Shown here: positions 55,519-63,482 of the stretch, piece by piece | Numbering within the stretch: position 1 is the first letter of the stretch | Layout of the letters: each line of letters opens with the position of its first letter | From: UBA2365 sp964594045 | Lineage (GTDB): Bacteria > Bacteroidota > Bacteroidia > Chitinophagales > Saprospiraceae | DNA: 64,000 nucleotides | Assembly: GCA_964594045.1 (NCBI GenBank) | Contig: CAZQKR010000002.1 | Location: 1-64,000, forward strand | Direction: 5' to 3' | Position numbers and translations under genes: made by a program | Notes under the pieces: model-generated | Seen by the model: only the letters and a program-made list of their open reading frames with translations | Told to the model about the DNA's origin: nothing | Database searches by the model: none

Positions 55519-56522
55519 TCAGCTGGCTTCAACATATCCATTTCAAGGAACCCTGGTTCCTGGTACTGGCAGGTCTGATACCCCTGATACTTTATTTAAG
55601 ACACAAAAAACTGAAATCATTTGAGCTGTTTTTCCCTTTACCGGCGCTGGAAGGATTGGGAAAGGTCAGCAGTTGGAGGCTTCGGACATACCGATTATTG
55701 CCCGTTTTGAGGATGGTCATTTTCACCCTGATCGTTCTGGCTTTGGCACGTCCCCAACTCAGTCTGAAGGAAGAACAGGTGAAAGCAGAAGGCATTGACA
55801 TCATGATGGTGCTGGATGTTTCCCTGAGTATGCTGGCAAAGGATTTTGATCCCGACCGTTTGCAGGCTGCCAGAAAGGTTGCAACAGATTTTGTGGAAAA
55901 AAGAGCTTATGACCGGATCGGTCTGACGGTTTTTTCAGGTGAAGCTTTTACGGTTTGTCCACTCACTACAGACAGGGAAATGCTCAGGAACTTTATTGAA
56001 GATATTCAACCCGGTATCCTGGAAGACGGCACAGCCCTTGGCAATGGCCTGAGTTCAGCCGTCAACCGCCTTAAAGATGCAGAGGCAAAAAGCAAAGTGG
56101 CCATCATTTTGACCGACGGAGTGAACAATCGCGGATTTGTAGATCCGGTAGTTGCCATAGAACTGGCAAAAGAGTTTGGGGTCAGAGTGTATACCATTGG
56201 CGTCGGAACAGAAGGTCTGGCGCTGTCTCCCGTGGCAAGGCACCCCGCAGGAGGATTTTTCTACGATTATGTCCGGGTGGAGATCGATGAAGATCTGCTC
56301 CGCAAAATGGCTGATGAAACGGGAGGCAAGTACTTCAGGGCGCAAAACGAAGATGAACTGAATGAGGTTTACAATGAGATAGACCAACTCGAAAAAACGG
56401 AGATTGAAGTCCGGGTTTTCAAACGGTATAGTGAAGAATTTGGCATTTTTGTCATTTGGGCTCTGGGATTATTGTTGCTTGAAATCATATTGAGAAACAG
56501 CTGGTTAAAAACGGTACCATAA
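55515..56522 (+). CDS. batA: BatA: membrane VWA-domain protein
   Basis: The 335-residue protein has two N-terminal hydrophobic helices (WFLVLAGLIPLILYL and MVIFTLIVLALARPQ), a VWA domain with MIDAS DVSLSMLAKDFDPDR (about 97-111), FSGEAFTVCPLT and TDGVNNRG, and a C-terminal transmembrane helix (FGIFVIWALGLLLLEIIL). This is the standard BatA topology, with the VWA domain facing the periplasm. Bat proteins were first linked to aerotolerance in Bacteroides fragilis; the molecular role remains unclear. The start overlaps the previous stop (ATGA), and batB follows after 2 nt. Confidence 0.95.
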   Translation: MISWLQHIHFKEPWFLVLAGLIPLILYLRHKKLKSFELFFPLPALEGLGKVSSWRLRTYRLLPVLRMVIFTLIVLALARPQLSLKEEQVKAEGIDIMMVLDVSLSMLAKDFDPDRLQAARKVATDFVEKRAYDRIGLTVFSGEAFTVCPLTTDREMLRNFIEDIQPGILEDGTALGNGLSSAVNRLKDAEAKSKVAIILTDGVNNRGFVDPVVAIELAKEFGVRVYTIGVGTEGLALSPVARHPAGGFFYDYVRVEIDEDLLRKMADETGGKYFRAQNEDELNEVYNEIDQLEKTEIEVRVFKRYSEEFGIFVIWALGLLLLEIILRNSWLKTVP

Positions 56523-56524
56523 AT

Positions 56525-57529
56525 ATGTTCAGATTTGAGCATCCATATTATTTGTATTTCCTTTTGCTGATCCCGTTGATGGTGCTTATGTTCGAGGCCT
56601 GTCAAATTTACAGCAAAAAGCTGAAATTTTCGGTTGCAGAGGAAAGTCTGGTCAGGCGAATGATCCCCGGATGGAAAAAAAGCAGGGTTCGATTCCGATT
56701 TTTGCTTTTGACCATATCTTCTGCCTGCTTAATTCTGGCACTTGCCAATCCTCAATGGTCCGGTAAACGGGAAAAGATCACCGTGAGCAGTTCGGATATT
56801 TATATTGCGCTCGACATTTCCCAAAGCATGATGGTGGAAGATCTGCCGCCTAACCGGCTGGAAAGGGCAAAAAAAATGGTGGAAAGCCTGGTGGACGCCT
56901 TGAAGGGGAACAGGATCGGCTTGATTCTGTTCGCAGGCGATGCTTTTATCCAGGTTCCGCTGACAACAGATTATGCAGCGGTATTATTGACGCTTAAATC
57001 CGCACATCCTGATCAGATCATCCATCAGGGAACGGCGATCGGGGAATCTTTTGAAATTGCGCAAAGATCATTCAGGGATGAAGAAAAACATCAGCGTGCC
57101 ATCATCGTAGTGACGGATGGTGAAGACCATGACAGTGAGGCAGTCAGCAAAGCCAAAATGGTTTATGAAGAGGGAATGCTGGTTTTTACGATCGGTGTAG
57201 GCTCCGGGGAAGGCGGTTTCGTACCTGAAAGTCAATATGCCAATGCTCCTGTATATAAAAAAGATGAAGATGGAAAATTTGTCAAAAGCAGGGTGAACGA
57301 AGGGTTGTTGCGGGAACTGGCAGCAGCCGGTAAAGGTGAATACTATAATGTGGTGGAAGGTGAACAATTGGTGGAGAAGCTGACTGCACAACTCGAGAAG
57401 CTGGAAAAAAGGGAAATGGAGCAAAGGTCCTTTACGGCGTTTGAATCCTATTTTGGCTTCTTTTTGATTTTAGCCCTTTTGTTGTTGGTTGCTGAGTATT
57501 TGTGGCCGGAGAAAAAGAAATCAGTATGA
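56525..57529 (+). CDS. batB: BatB: membrane VWA-domain protein
   Basis: 334 residues, paralogous to BatA: N-terminal helices (YLYFLLLIPLMVLMF; FLLLTISSACLILALA), VWA with MIDAS DISQSMMVEDLPPNRLERAK (about 95-114), FAGDAFIQVPLTTDY and VVTDGEDHDSEA, and a C-terminal helix (FFLILALLLLVAEYLW). Together with BatA it likely forms a periplasm-facing VWA pair contacted by MoxR. The TGA stop is the first three bases of the left inverted repeat of the element that follows, so the insertion may have set the present C-terminus (KKKSV). Confidence 0.95.
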   Translation: MFRFEHPYYLYFLLLIPLMVLMFEACQIYSKKLKFSVAEESLVRRMIPGWKKSRVRFRFLLLTISSACLILALANPQWSGKREKITVSSSDIYIALDISQSMMVEDLPPNRLERAKKMVESLVDALKGNRIGLILFAGDAFIQVPLTTDYAAVLLTLKSAHPDQIIHQGTAIGESFEIAQRSFRDEEKHQRAIIVVTDGEDHDSEAVSKAKMVYEEGMLVFTIGVGSGEGGFVPESQYANAPVYKKDEDGKFVKSRVNEGLLRELAAAGKGEYYNVVEGEQLVEKLTAQLEKLEKREMEQRSFTAFESYFGFFLILALLLLVAEYLWPEKKKSV

Positions 57530-57804
57530 TTTACAAGGTACGATTTACGAGGTACTATTCAGGATATGAAAAAAGTAACGATCAGTTTTTGTTAAAATTT
57601 AGAAATTATTTACAATAGAAATTGAACTAATATTATGTATATAAATTTACAAATAAAATCAGTTTAAACATAATGAAGAGTGAAGGAAATGAACTTTTAT
57701 CAATAACAGTCGGCTCATTAAAAACCTTAGGAGATCTAACTTAGTAATTTTAATAATAATCGTATTCCCTTAATCGTACCTCGTAAATCGTATTTCGTAA
57801 ATCA
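57527..57804. mobile_element. 278-bp inverted-repeat element between batB and batC
   Basis: The left end TGATTTACAAGGTACGATTT continuing to ACGAGGTACT, and the complement of the right end, TGATTTACGAAATACGATTT continuing to ACGAGGTAC, match over about 29 bp with few mismatches. The interior is AT-rich and non-coding. It splits an otherwise tightly packed operon. Confidence 0.7.
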
Positions 57805-57814
57805 TTATATTTCA

Positions 57815-58549
57815 ATGTTTAAAAATCTAATTATATTGCTTTTTTTAAGTTATACAATGACCGTTTTCGCTCAATCCGGTAGCAGGGAATTCCGTGATGC
57901 GCAGAAAAACTACCTTCAGGAACGCTATCCTGAAGCGGAAAAAAGTTTTCGCAATTCCCTCGGGAAAAAGGAAGATCCGCGAACTCATTATAATCTCGGA
58001 AACTCTTTGTATCAGCAGGAACGTTATGATGAAGCGGCCGAACAATACCAAAAATCCATTCAGACTTCAAAAGACAGTCAGCTGAAGGGCAAAGCAAGCT
58101 ATAATCTGGGCAACAGCCTTTTCAAACAGGAAAAATACACTGAAAGTATTGATGCCTACAAACAGGCTCTGAAAAACTTGCCTGACCATCAGAACGCCCG
58201 GAAAAATCTGGGCCTTGCAAAGGAGATGCTCAGAAAACAAAACCAGGAACAGCAGCAACAAAAAAATAAAGAAAACGACAAAAACAAAGACCAGGATAAT
58301 AACCGGGAAAGACAACCGGAAAATCAGGAACAGGAAAAAAAGGATCAAAAAAATAATGATCAGCAAAATCAAGGCAACGAACCTTCCGGCGATGATCAAA
58401 ATCAGGATAACGAACGTTCCGAAGACAAAAAATCCGAGCTGGACAAAAATGAGTTGAATAAACTCCTGGATCTGATCGAACAAGAGGACAAAAATGCACA
58501 GAAAAAAGTCCGCAAAGGACGTGATATAAAAAGCAAAAAAAATTGGTAA
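57815..58549 (+). CDS. batC: BatC: TPR protein of bat operon
   Basis: The 244-residue product has a signal peptide (about 1-20, ending VFAQS). Three TPR-type units follow (about 25-130: YLQERYPEAEKSFRNSLGK, THYNLGNSLYQQERYDEAAEQYQKSI, ASYNLGNSLFKQEKYTESIDAYKQAL). A very low-complexity Gln/Asn/Lys/Glu/Asp linker covers about 140-215. The conserved end is LNKLLDLIEQEDKNAQKKVRKGR. This is the usual BatC plan, a periplasmic scaffold. It starts just 11 bp after the inverted-repeat element, so its translation signals may lie partly in that element. Confidence 0.93.
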   Translation: MFKNLIILLFLSYTMTVFAQSGSREFRDAQKNYLQERYPEAEKSFRNSLGKKEDPRTHYNLGNSLYQQERYDEAAEQYQKSIQTSKDSQLKGKASYNLGNSLFKQEKYTESIDAYKQALKNLPDHQNARKNLGLAKEMLRKQNQEQQQQKNKENDKNKDQDNNRERQPENQEQEKKDQKNNDQQNQGNEPSGDDQNQDNERSEDKKSELDKNELNKLLDLIEQEDKNAQKKVRKGRDIKSKKNW

Positions 58550-58567
58550 ACTAAAAACTGTTGAGAG

Positions 58568-59053
58568 ATGAAGTATTTCATATTTTTTCTTTTGATGACT
58601 GCTGCTTTCGAAATCAAAGCACAGGAAATTGTTTTTAAGGTGGAAGTGAGCTCAGACTCAGTTTTGATGGGCAACACCTTTGAAGTTCGTTTTACGATTG
58701 AAAACGCTGGCGGTGATTTTAAGGCACCTGATTTTGAAGGGTTTGATGTCATAAGTGGCCCGAATACCAGTTCTTCATTCAGCATGGTCAACGGAAATGT
58801 CACTCAAAAAGCGAGTTACACTTATCGGTTGAGACCGGAAAGGGAAGGAAAGCTTTATATTCAACCGGCCACTTTCAAGACCAAAAACAATACGCTGGAG
58901 ACTGAACCGCTGATCGTTTTTATCTATCCGAATCCGGATGGCGTGATGAATCATGGCAATTTTGATGAAGATCGCGGAGGTTCTTTGCCGGATATCTGGC
59001 AATCCAAACCCCGGAAAGCAGATCCGTTGAAAGAGAAAAGACGCAAAATTTAA
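58568..59053 (+). CDS. Stand-alone BatD N-terminal-domain protein
   Basis: The 161-residue product has a signal peptide (about 1-20, EIKAQ). The body is homologous to the first 130 residues of the BatD encoded next: both have the ...G(N/S)xFxVxFxIENA, then (A/P)PDF(E/K)GF, then (I/L)SGPNxSSxxSxxNG, then QK(A/E)SYxYxLxPExxGKLxI order. A short Pro/Lys/Arg-rich tail ends it; there is no TM segment. It is either a tandem duplicate of one domain or a split-off N-terminus. The frame is clean and has its own signal peptide, so I treat it as a functional gene, not debris. Gaps are 18 nt after batC and 11 nt before batD. Confidence 0.9.
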   Translation: MKYFIFFLLMTAAFEIKAQEIVFKVEVSSDSVLMGNTFEVRFTIENAGGDFKAPDFEGFDVISGPNTSSSFSMVNGNVTQKASYTYRLRPEREGKLYIQPATFKTKNNTLETEPLIVFIYPNPDGVMNHGNFDEDRGGSLPDIWQSKPRKADPLKEKRRKI

Positions 59054-59064
59054 ACCTGAACAGA

Positions 59065-60816
59065 ATGACGTGGTATACCCGCATGATCTTTTGGGCGTTT
59101 GCCTTGCTGATAGCCAATTTTACACTTGGCCAGGGAAAATTTTATGCGGTCTGCAATGCAGATGAAGTTATACTGGGCAGCTATTTCAATGTGGAATTTG
59201 TCATTGAAAACGCTTCACCGGATGATTTTGTGCCTCCGGATTTCAAGGGATTTAAAATACTTTCAGGCCCAAACCGGTCTTCTCAGGTCAGCATCATCAA
59301 CGGACAACGCTCCCAAAAGGAATCCTACGGGTATACCCTCATTCCCGAAACTGCCGGTAAACTCGTCATCGGATCAGCAAAAATCCGTATCGGAAAAAAG
59401 ACTTTCAAAAGTAAACCATTAACTGTTGAGGTACTCAAATCCGCAAAAGGAAGCAGCTCCGGTGACCCTGGAAAGGATGTTTTTGTGAAAGCGGAACTGG
59501 CTGAGCAAAATGTTTACTTTGGACAGCAGGTTTTGCTCCATTATGTTTTGTACACCAGAAAAAGGATCAGTGGATATAATGTACTTGCGCTGCCTGATTT
59601 TGAAGGTATTTTGGCACAGGAAACCGAGATAATGCAGACTTCAGGCAGAAAAGTTATCGGAGGTAAGGAATATGCAACCGAAGTGCTTAAAACTTTTGCC
59701 CTTATACCACAAAAACCCGGAAAGACCACCATTGATCCGCTTCAATTGACCCTTGGCCTTGCAGAAAATGATGATCCTTTCGGCCTTTTCGGTGGATCAA
59801 AACCTATTGCAATTGCGACCAATACGCTCGTTTTGAATGTGTTGCCATTACCTGAGCATCCTTCGGGATCATTCACCGGAGGTGTCGGGGATTTCAGCAT
59901 TTCTACTGAAGTTTCGCCCGGGGTAGTCACCACCGACGATGCTGTTTCTGTTCAATTGACCATTACCGGAAATGGTCTGTCAAAATACATTCAGGCACCC
60001 AAGCTGGATTTCGGCGATGAGTTTGAAGTGTATGACCCGACTGAAATATCCAAACAGGATTTTGTCCGTGACGGTTACATCATCGGTTCGAAAACATTCG
60101 AATATTTATTGGTCCCGTTGCAAACAGGTGAAAAATCCATTCAGATCAACTATGATTATTTTGATCCGGGGAAAAAGCAATACATCACTTTGAGTTCTCC
60201 TTCGTACCCGGTTTCAGTGACCATGGGTAAAAAAGCGATCACGGAAAAAAGGGGAGATCCGGGAGACTCCGGAAATCAGGATGATCTTCAACTGATCAAC
60301 GAAAGCGGGCTCAGCGATCCTGCAAATTCATTTGCCGGATCAGCATTTTTCTGGATCATGCTTGGTTTGCTTATTTCAGCCATACCGGGCATATTCTGGT
60401 ACAAAAAAAGACTGGATAAAGCCAGTTTGATTGATCCTTTCATCAGGAAAAGCCAAAAAGCGTCAAAAGAAGCCAAAAAAAGGCTTTCAAAAGCCAGATC
60501 TGATCTCAGTGCAGGCCGCCATCAGGCTTTTTACAAATCTGTTTCTGAAGCCTTACTGAGCTATGCTGCGGACAAATTTGGTATTCAGACGCTGGATCTT
60601 TCCAAATCCAGGATAGAATCTGCTTTGCGGGAAAAACTGGTTCCGGATAGCCTTTGTATGCAATTCAGCCTTATCCTGGAAAAATGTGAACGTGCCCTGT
60701 TTGCAGGGATCAATCCTCAGGGTGATGAAAGCCTTTACAATGAAGCTGATGAGATGATCACAAATCTTGAAACACACATCAGCCGGACCGGACAGGTAAA
60801 GCAAGGAACCTTGTAA
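59065..60816 (+). CDS. batD: BatD: membrane protein of bat operon
   Basis: 583 residues, typical BatD length. Signal peptide about 1-25 (FALLIANFTLGQG). Tandem Ig-like periplasmic domains cover about 26-420, including the family motif VFVKAELAEQNVYFGQQVLLHYVLYTR (about 142-168). One transmembrane helix (AFFWIMLGLLISAIPGIFWY, about 428-447) leads to a cytoplasmic helical tail containing RLSKARSDLSAGRHQAFYKSVSEALLSYAADKFGIQTLDLSKSRIESALRE. BatD is thought to anchor the Bat assembly at the membrane. It is the last recognised bat gene here; no batE follows before 60.9 kb. Confidence 0.95.
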   Translation: MTWYTRMIFWAFALLIANFTLGQGKFYAVCNADEVILGSYFNVEFVIENASPDDFVPPDFKGFKILSGPNRSSQVSIINGQRSQKESYGYTLIPETAGKLVIGSAKIRIGKKTFKSKPLTVEVLKSAKGSSSGDPGKDVFVKAELAEQNVYFGQQVLLHYVLYTRKRISGYNVLALPDFEGILAQETEIMQTSGRKVIGGKEYATEVLKTFALIPQKPGKTTIDPLQLTLGLAENDDPFGLFGGSKPIAIATNTLVLNVLPLPEHPSGSFTGGVGDFSISTEVSPGVVTTDDAVSVQLTITGNGLSKYIQAPKLDFGDEFEVYDPTEISKQDFVRDGYIIGSKTFEYLLVPLQTGEKSIQINYDYFDPGKKQYITLSSPSYPVSVTMGKKAITEKRGDPGDSGNQDDLQLINESGLSDPANSFAGSAFFWIMLGLLISAIPGIFWYKKRLDKASLIDPFIRKSQKASKEAKKRLSKARSDLSAGRHQAFYKSVSEALLSYAADKFGIQTLDLSKSRIESALREKLVPDSLCMQFSLILEKCERALFAGINPQGDESLYNEADEMITNLETHISRTGQVKQGTL

Positions 60817-60937
60817 ATATTCACCTAAAATTTCTTTCCTAACTTGACAATGCTGAACTTAGTGTGTAGATTTGCAATGCCTGGTAATAGCGGGTCCTAA
60901 ACTGACATCTCCTTATTTTAAAACAAAAAACATAATC

Positions 60938-61459
60938 ATGTATATCAGAAGTCTGATCAAACCATCTTCATCGACCATTTTGTTGATCATAGCAGCCATT
61001 TTCTCACTGTCTTCCTGTAAAAACAATGCAAAGGAAAATGCGGAAAGCATGATGGAAAACGCTTATGAGAAAGAAACCGGTCAAAAGATGGATGTCAATA
61101 TCGGAGACCAATCAACGACCATCACCACAGACATGGGCAGCACACAATACTCTTCAGAGATAAAATCCTGGCCCAGGGACATCCCTTCCGACGTTCCTGA
61201 GTTTCCTTCCGGAAAACTCAACGGCGGGTTGACCACCGATCAAAATGACGGTTTTGGATGGACCTTGAATTACATCAATATCCCCAAGGAAGCAGTTCGG
61301 GAATACGAACAGCTGCTCAAAGCCGCCGGATTCCAAACCAACGTGGTCATCGTTAATGATCAGGGTGGTAGCGTGATGGGCACCAAAGGCAAGGTCTCCG
61401 TTACATTTATGGGCGGTGAAGAAGGCGGGGTATTGTCCATTTTCAGAGAGAAAGACTAA
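60938..61459 (+). CDS. Small lipoprotein of unknown function
   Basis: 173 residues from the Met at 60938 (MYIRSLIKPSSSTILLI); the frame's upstream Met at 60872 would delay the signal peptide. Lipobox LSSC with Cys at about residue 27, then a Lys/Asn/Glu linker. The folded part (about 75-173) contains KSWPRDIPSDVPEFPSGKLNGG, GFGWTLNYINIPKEAVREYEQLLKAAGFQT and VTFMGGEEGGVLSIF, a compact alpha/beta domain with a predicted ~100-residue core that recurs in bacterial lipoproteins of unknown role. It is separated from batD by about 120 bp and is perhaps its own unit. Confidence 0.82.
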   Translation: MYIRSLIKPSSSTILLIIAAIFSLSSCKNNAKENAESMMENAYEKETGQKMDVNIGDQSTTITTDMGSTQYSSEIKSWPRDIPSDVPEFPSGKLNGGLTTDQNDGFGWTLNYINIPKEAVREYEQLLKAAGFQTNVVIVNDQGGSVMGTKGKVSVTFMGGEEGGVLSIFREKD

Positions 61460-61665
61460 TGCTAAAAATCCACTCCTCCCATCATGTGGTTTTCAGGTAG
61501 GATTATTGTATAATACAAGTCACAGCAACATCTATTGTTGTTTTGCCTGTATAAGGCACAGCAACTATCGGTTCGCGCTTTTTTTCAGCCTGATGAAAAG
61601 TTGAAACTATTGGATTTCAATGATTTGTCTGTGTACACCAGACAACGTTTTAAGCACCAACGTCA

Positions 61666-62340
61666 TCAGGCTATATCCTGCCTTTCAAAATTTTCAATTT
61701 CTTTCAGAAAATCCAGCGCCTTTTTGGTTTTGGAGGAGGTGAAAAAATCTATTGTTTTTCTTACCCAGAGGATATGAAGATTTTTATGTGATAATTTTAG
61801 CATTACCCAAATCAATGGTATTGTCAACAATAAATTGAATATCAAGTACCTGATGACAAAATCAGGCGCTAAATGAGGATAAATGTCGAGACCTGAAATC
61901 AGGTAGATACCCACGATGGTATAAGCCCACCAGACCGGTATTGAAAGGAATACCAGTTTTAGGAAAAGGAACCCGTGTACATTTACCCGTTCAATTTTTT
62001 TTCTGATTTCAAGGATCGACCCGGAGTAATCAATCTGACTGATCAGTACAAGTTGCCCGATACTGCCAGTCAGTGCAATGATGGCAAAAATAAGCACAAT
62101 CAGCCCGCTGACAGCAAAGTGTGCCAGATTCCAGTTTTTTGCCAAAAAGTCACATATAAAAAATACAATAAATCCGAAAAATAAAAGCTCCAAAATACTG
62201 TAAACCATTAATGAAGATGTCTTTTTTCGCGCTTTTTTGATCTGGATTCGTTTCAGTACTGATTCTTTATTCAATTGTAACAATTCATCCAGTTTAGTAT
62301 TGTATGCAGCCATTAGCTGTTGAAATTCGATTGTTTCCAT
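61666..62340 (-). CDS. Membrane protein paired with an ECF sigma factor (candidate anti-sigma or effector)
   Basis: 224 residues. A cytoplasmic N-terminal helical segment (about 1-42, METIEFQQLMAAYNTKLDELLQLNKESVLKRIQIKKARKK) is followed by four hydrophobic segments (about 45-65, 75-97, 125-147, 165-182) and a basic cytoplasmic tail with KTIDFFTSSKTKKALDFLKEIENF. It starts 1 nt after the sigma factor's stop codon, so the two are co-expressed. This layout and position suggest control of the sigma factor from the membrane. There is no ZAS or FecR motif, so the function is inferred from context only. Confidence 0.85.
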   Translation of the reverse strand: METIEFQQLMAAYNTKLDELLQLNKESVLKRIQIKKARKKTSSLMVYSILELLFFGFIVFFICDFLAKNWNLAHFAVSGLIVLIFAIIALTGSIGQLVLISQIDYSGSILEIRKKIERVNVHGFLFLKLVFLSIPVWWAYTIVGIYLISGLDIYPHLAPDFVIRYLIFNLLLTIPLIWVMLKLSHKNLHILWVRKTIDFFTSSKTKKALDFLKEIENFERQDIA

Positions 62341-62341
62341 G

Positions 62342-62878
62342 TCATAAAATATTTTGAAATTCTTTTTTTAATTTTATTATTGATCTGCTGATCCTGGTAG
62401 CCACATTGGTTTTGGAAATGCCTAAAATTTCGGCTATTTCTTCGTGTTTTTTCCCGTCCAGATACAAGAGCATCAGCGCTTTATTCAATTCATCCAGCCG
62501 CTCGATATACTGTTGCAATAATTTTAAACGATCATCAGGTTCAGCATCATACTCCTCATATTTGATGAAGCACAATGAGTCTTCACTGTAAGATGTATTT
62601 TTTGATTGAATTTTTATATTTTTTCTGTAATGTGAAATGGCCACATTCAATGCAATACGGTACATCCAGGTAGCATATTTATAATCAGGATCGTATTTGT
62701 CTATAGAATTCCAGAGCTGTACTAAAATTTCCTGTTCCAGGTCTTTTCTTTCCTCCGGTTGCCGGCAATAGGAATTGATGATCTTGAACAAAATTCTTTT
62801 GTTAGACTCCAGTAGTTCCATGAATAATTCTTCTTGGTCTGTTGACATCACACTTTCTTTCTTTACTTTCAATTTCAA
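62342..62878 (-). CDS. ECF-subfamily RNA polymerase sigma factor
   Basis: 178 residues from 62878, or 168 from the Met at 62848 (MSTDQEELF), which fits ECF length slightly better. Region 2 covers about 15-85 with DLEQEILVQLWNSIDKYDPDYKYATWMYRIALNVAISHYRK, containing the -10 recognition helix. Region 4 covers about 120-175 with LDELNKALMLLYLDGKKHEEIAEILGISKTNVATRISRSIIKLKKEF, the -35-binding helix-turn-helix. It directs transcription of a small regulon in response to an envelope or internal signal. The partner membrane protein follows at 1-nt spacing. The promoter must lie in the 600-bp gap upstream, next to repeat R1 copy C. Confidence 0.95.
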   Translation of the reverse strand: MKLKVKKESVMSTDQEELFMELLESNKRILFKIINSYCRQPEERKDLEQEILVQLWNSIDKYDPDYKYATWMYRIALNVAISHYRKNIKIQSKNTSYSEDSLCFIKYEEYDAEPDDRLKLLQQYIERLDELNKALMLLYLDGKKHEEIAEILGISKTNVATRISRSIIKLKKEFQNIL

Positions 62879-62999
62879 GTTTTTGGCTTAAAATATTCAT
62901 GCTATTATTCGCAGCATTGTCAAAAAAATCACAGTTTTTGAATGTTTTTTAAAAAATTCACTCAAAAAAGGATATTTTTCTGATGTTTGAAGGAGTCGT

Positions 63000-63115
63000 T
63001 GTCTAAAAATGTATCTTAATGCCTGCAATCAAATTACTGACGAATGCTGACGATGCTTTGTATATCGGCACTTGTCAGGAAGGGCTTGCACTTACGAAGC
63101 AGGCTTGTCAGCATT
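63000..63115 (-). repeat. Dispersed palindromic repeat family R1, copy C (inverted)
   Basis: Read on the minus strand it gives GCTGACAAGCCTGCTTCGTAAGT, CAAAGCATCGTCAGCATTCG, TCAGTAATTTGATTGCAGGC and TTAAGATACATTTTTAGACA, matching copies A and B in order. It lies in the 600-bp intergenic region (62879-63482) between the ECF sigma factor and the A2M-like gene; nothing else is recognised there. Confidence 0.78.
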
Positions 63116-63482
63116 TTCAATCACTATATATGATCCAAAAAAGAGCTGTGCCTTGATTGTCTGGCCAACCCTCCACTACGTGTTCCCTCCCCTGAAAATC
63201 CACCTCATTCTCACTTTTCAGGAGCGGTAGGTCATTTTCAGCAACCAATATCATTGAAACAATTTCGATTTTAATATAATCAGCCTTAAACCATGCATCC
63301 TAAAATTTCAGTAAATGAATCTATACAAAATAAAATTGTTTTAGCTTTATTGCCGTTATTGTTTTGTGAAAATTAAATCATTCATCACATTGGAATTAAT
63401 TCATAGGCAATACATCTGTCGTAATTTAATGCATGACATATTGATACGATGAATTCAAAAATGATGATCAAAAAATATAAAA

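Noticed and set aside
56685..56700. GGTTCGATTCC, resembling a tRNA T-arm
   Set aside because: Lies inside batB with no cloverleaf around it. No tRNA or rRNA gene was found anywhere in the window.
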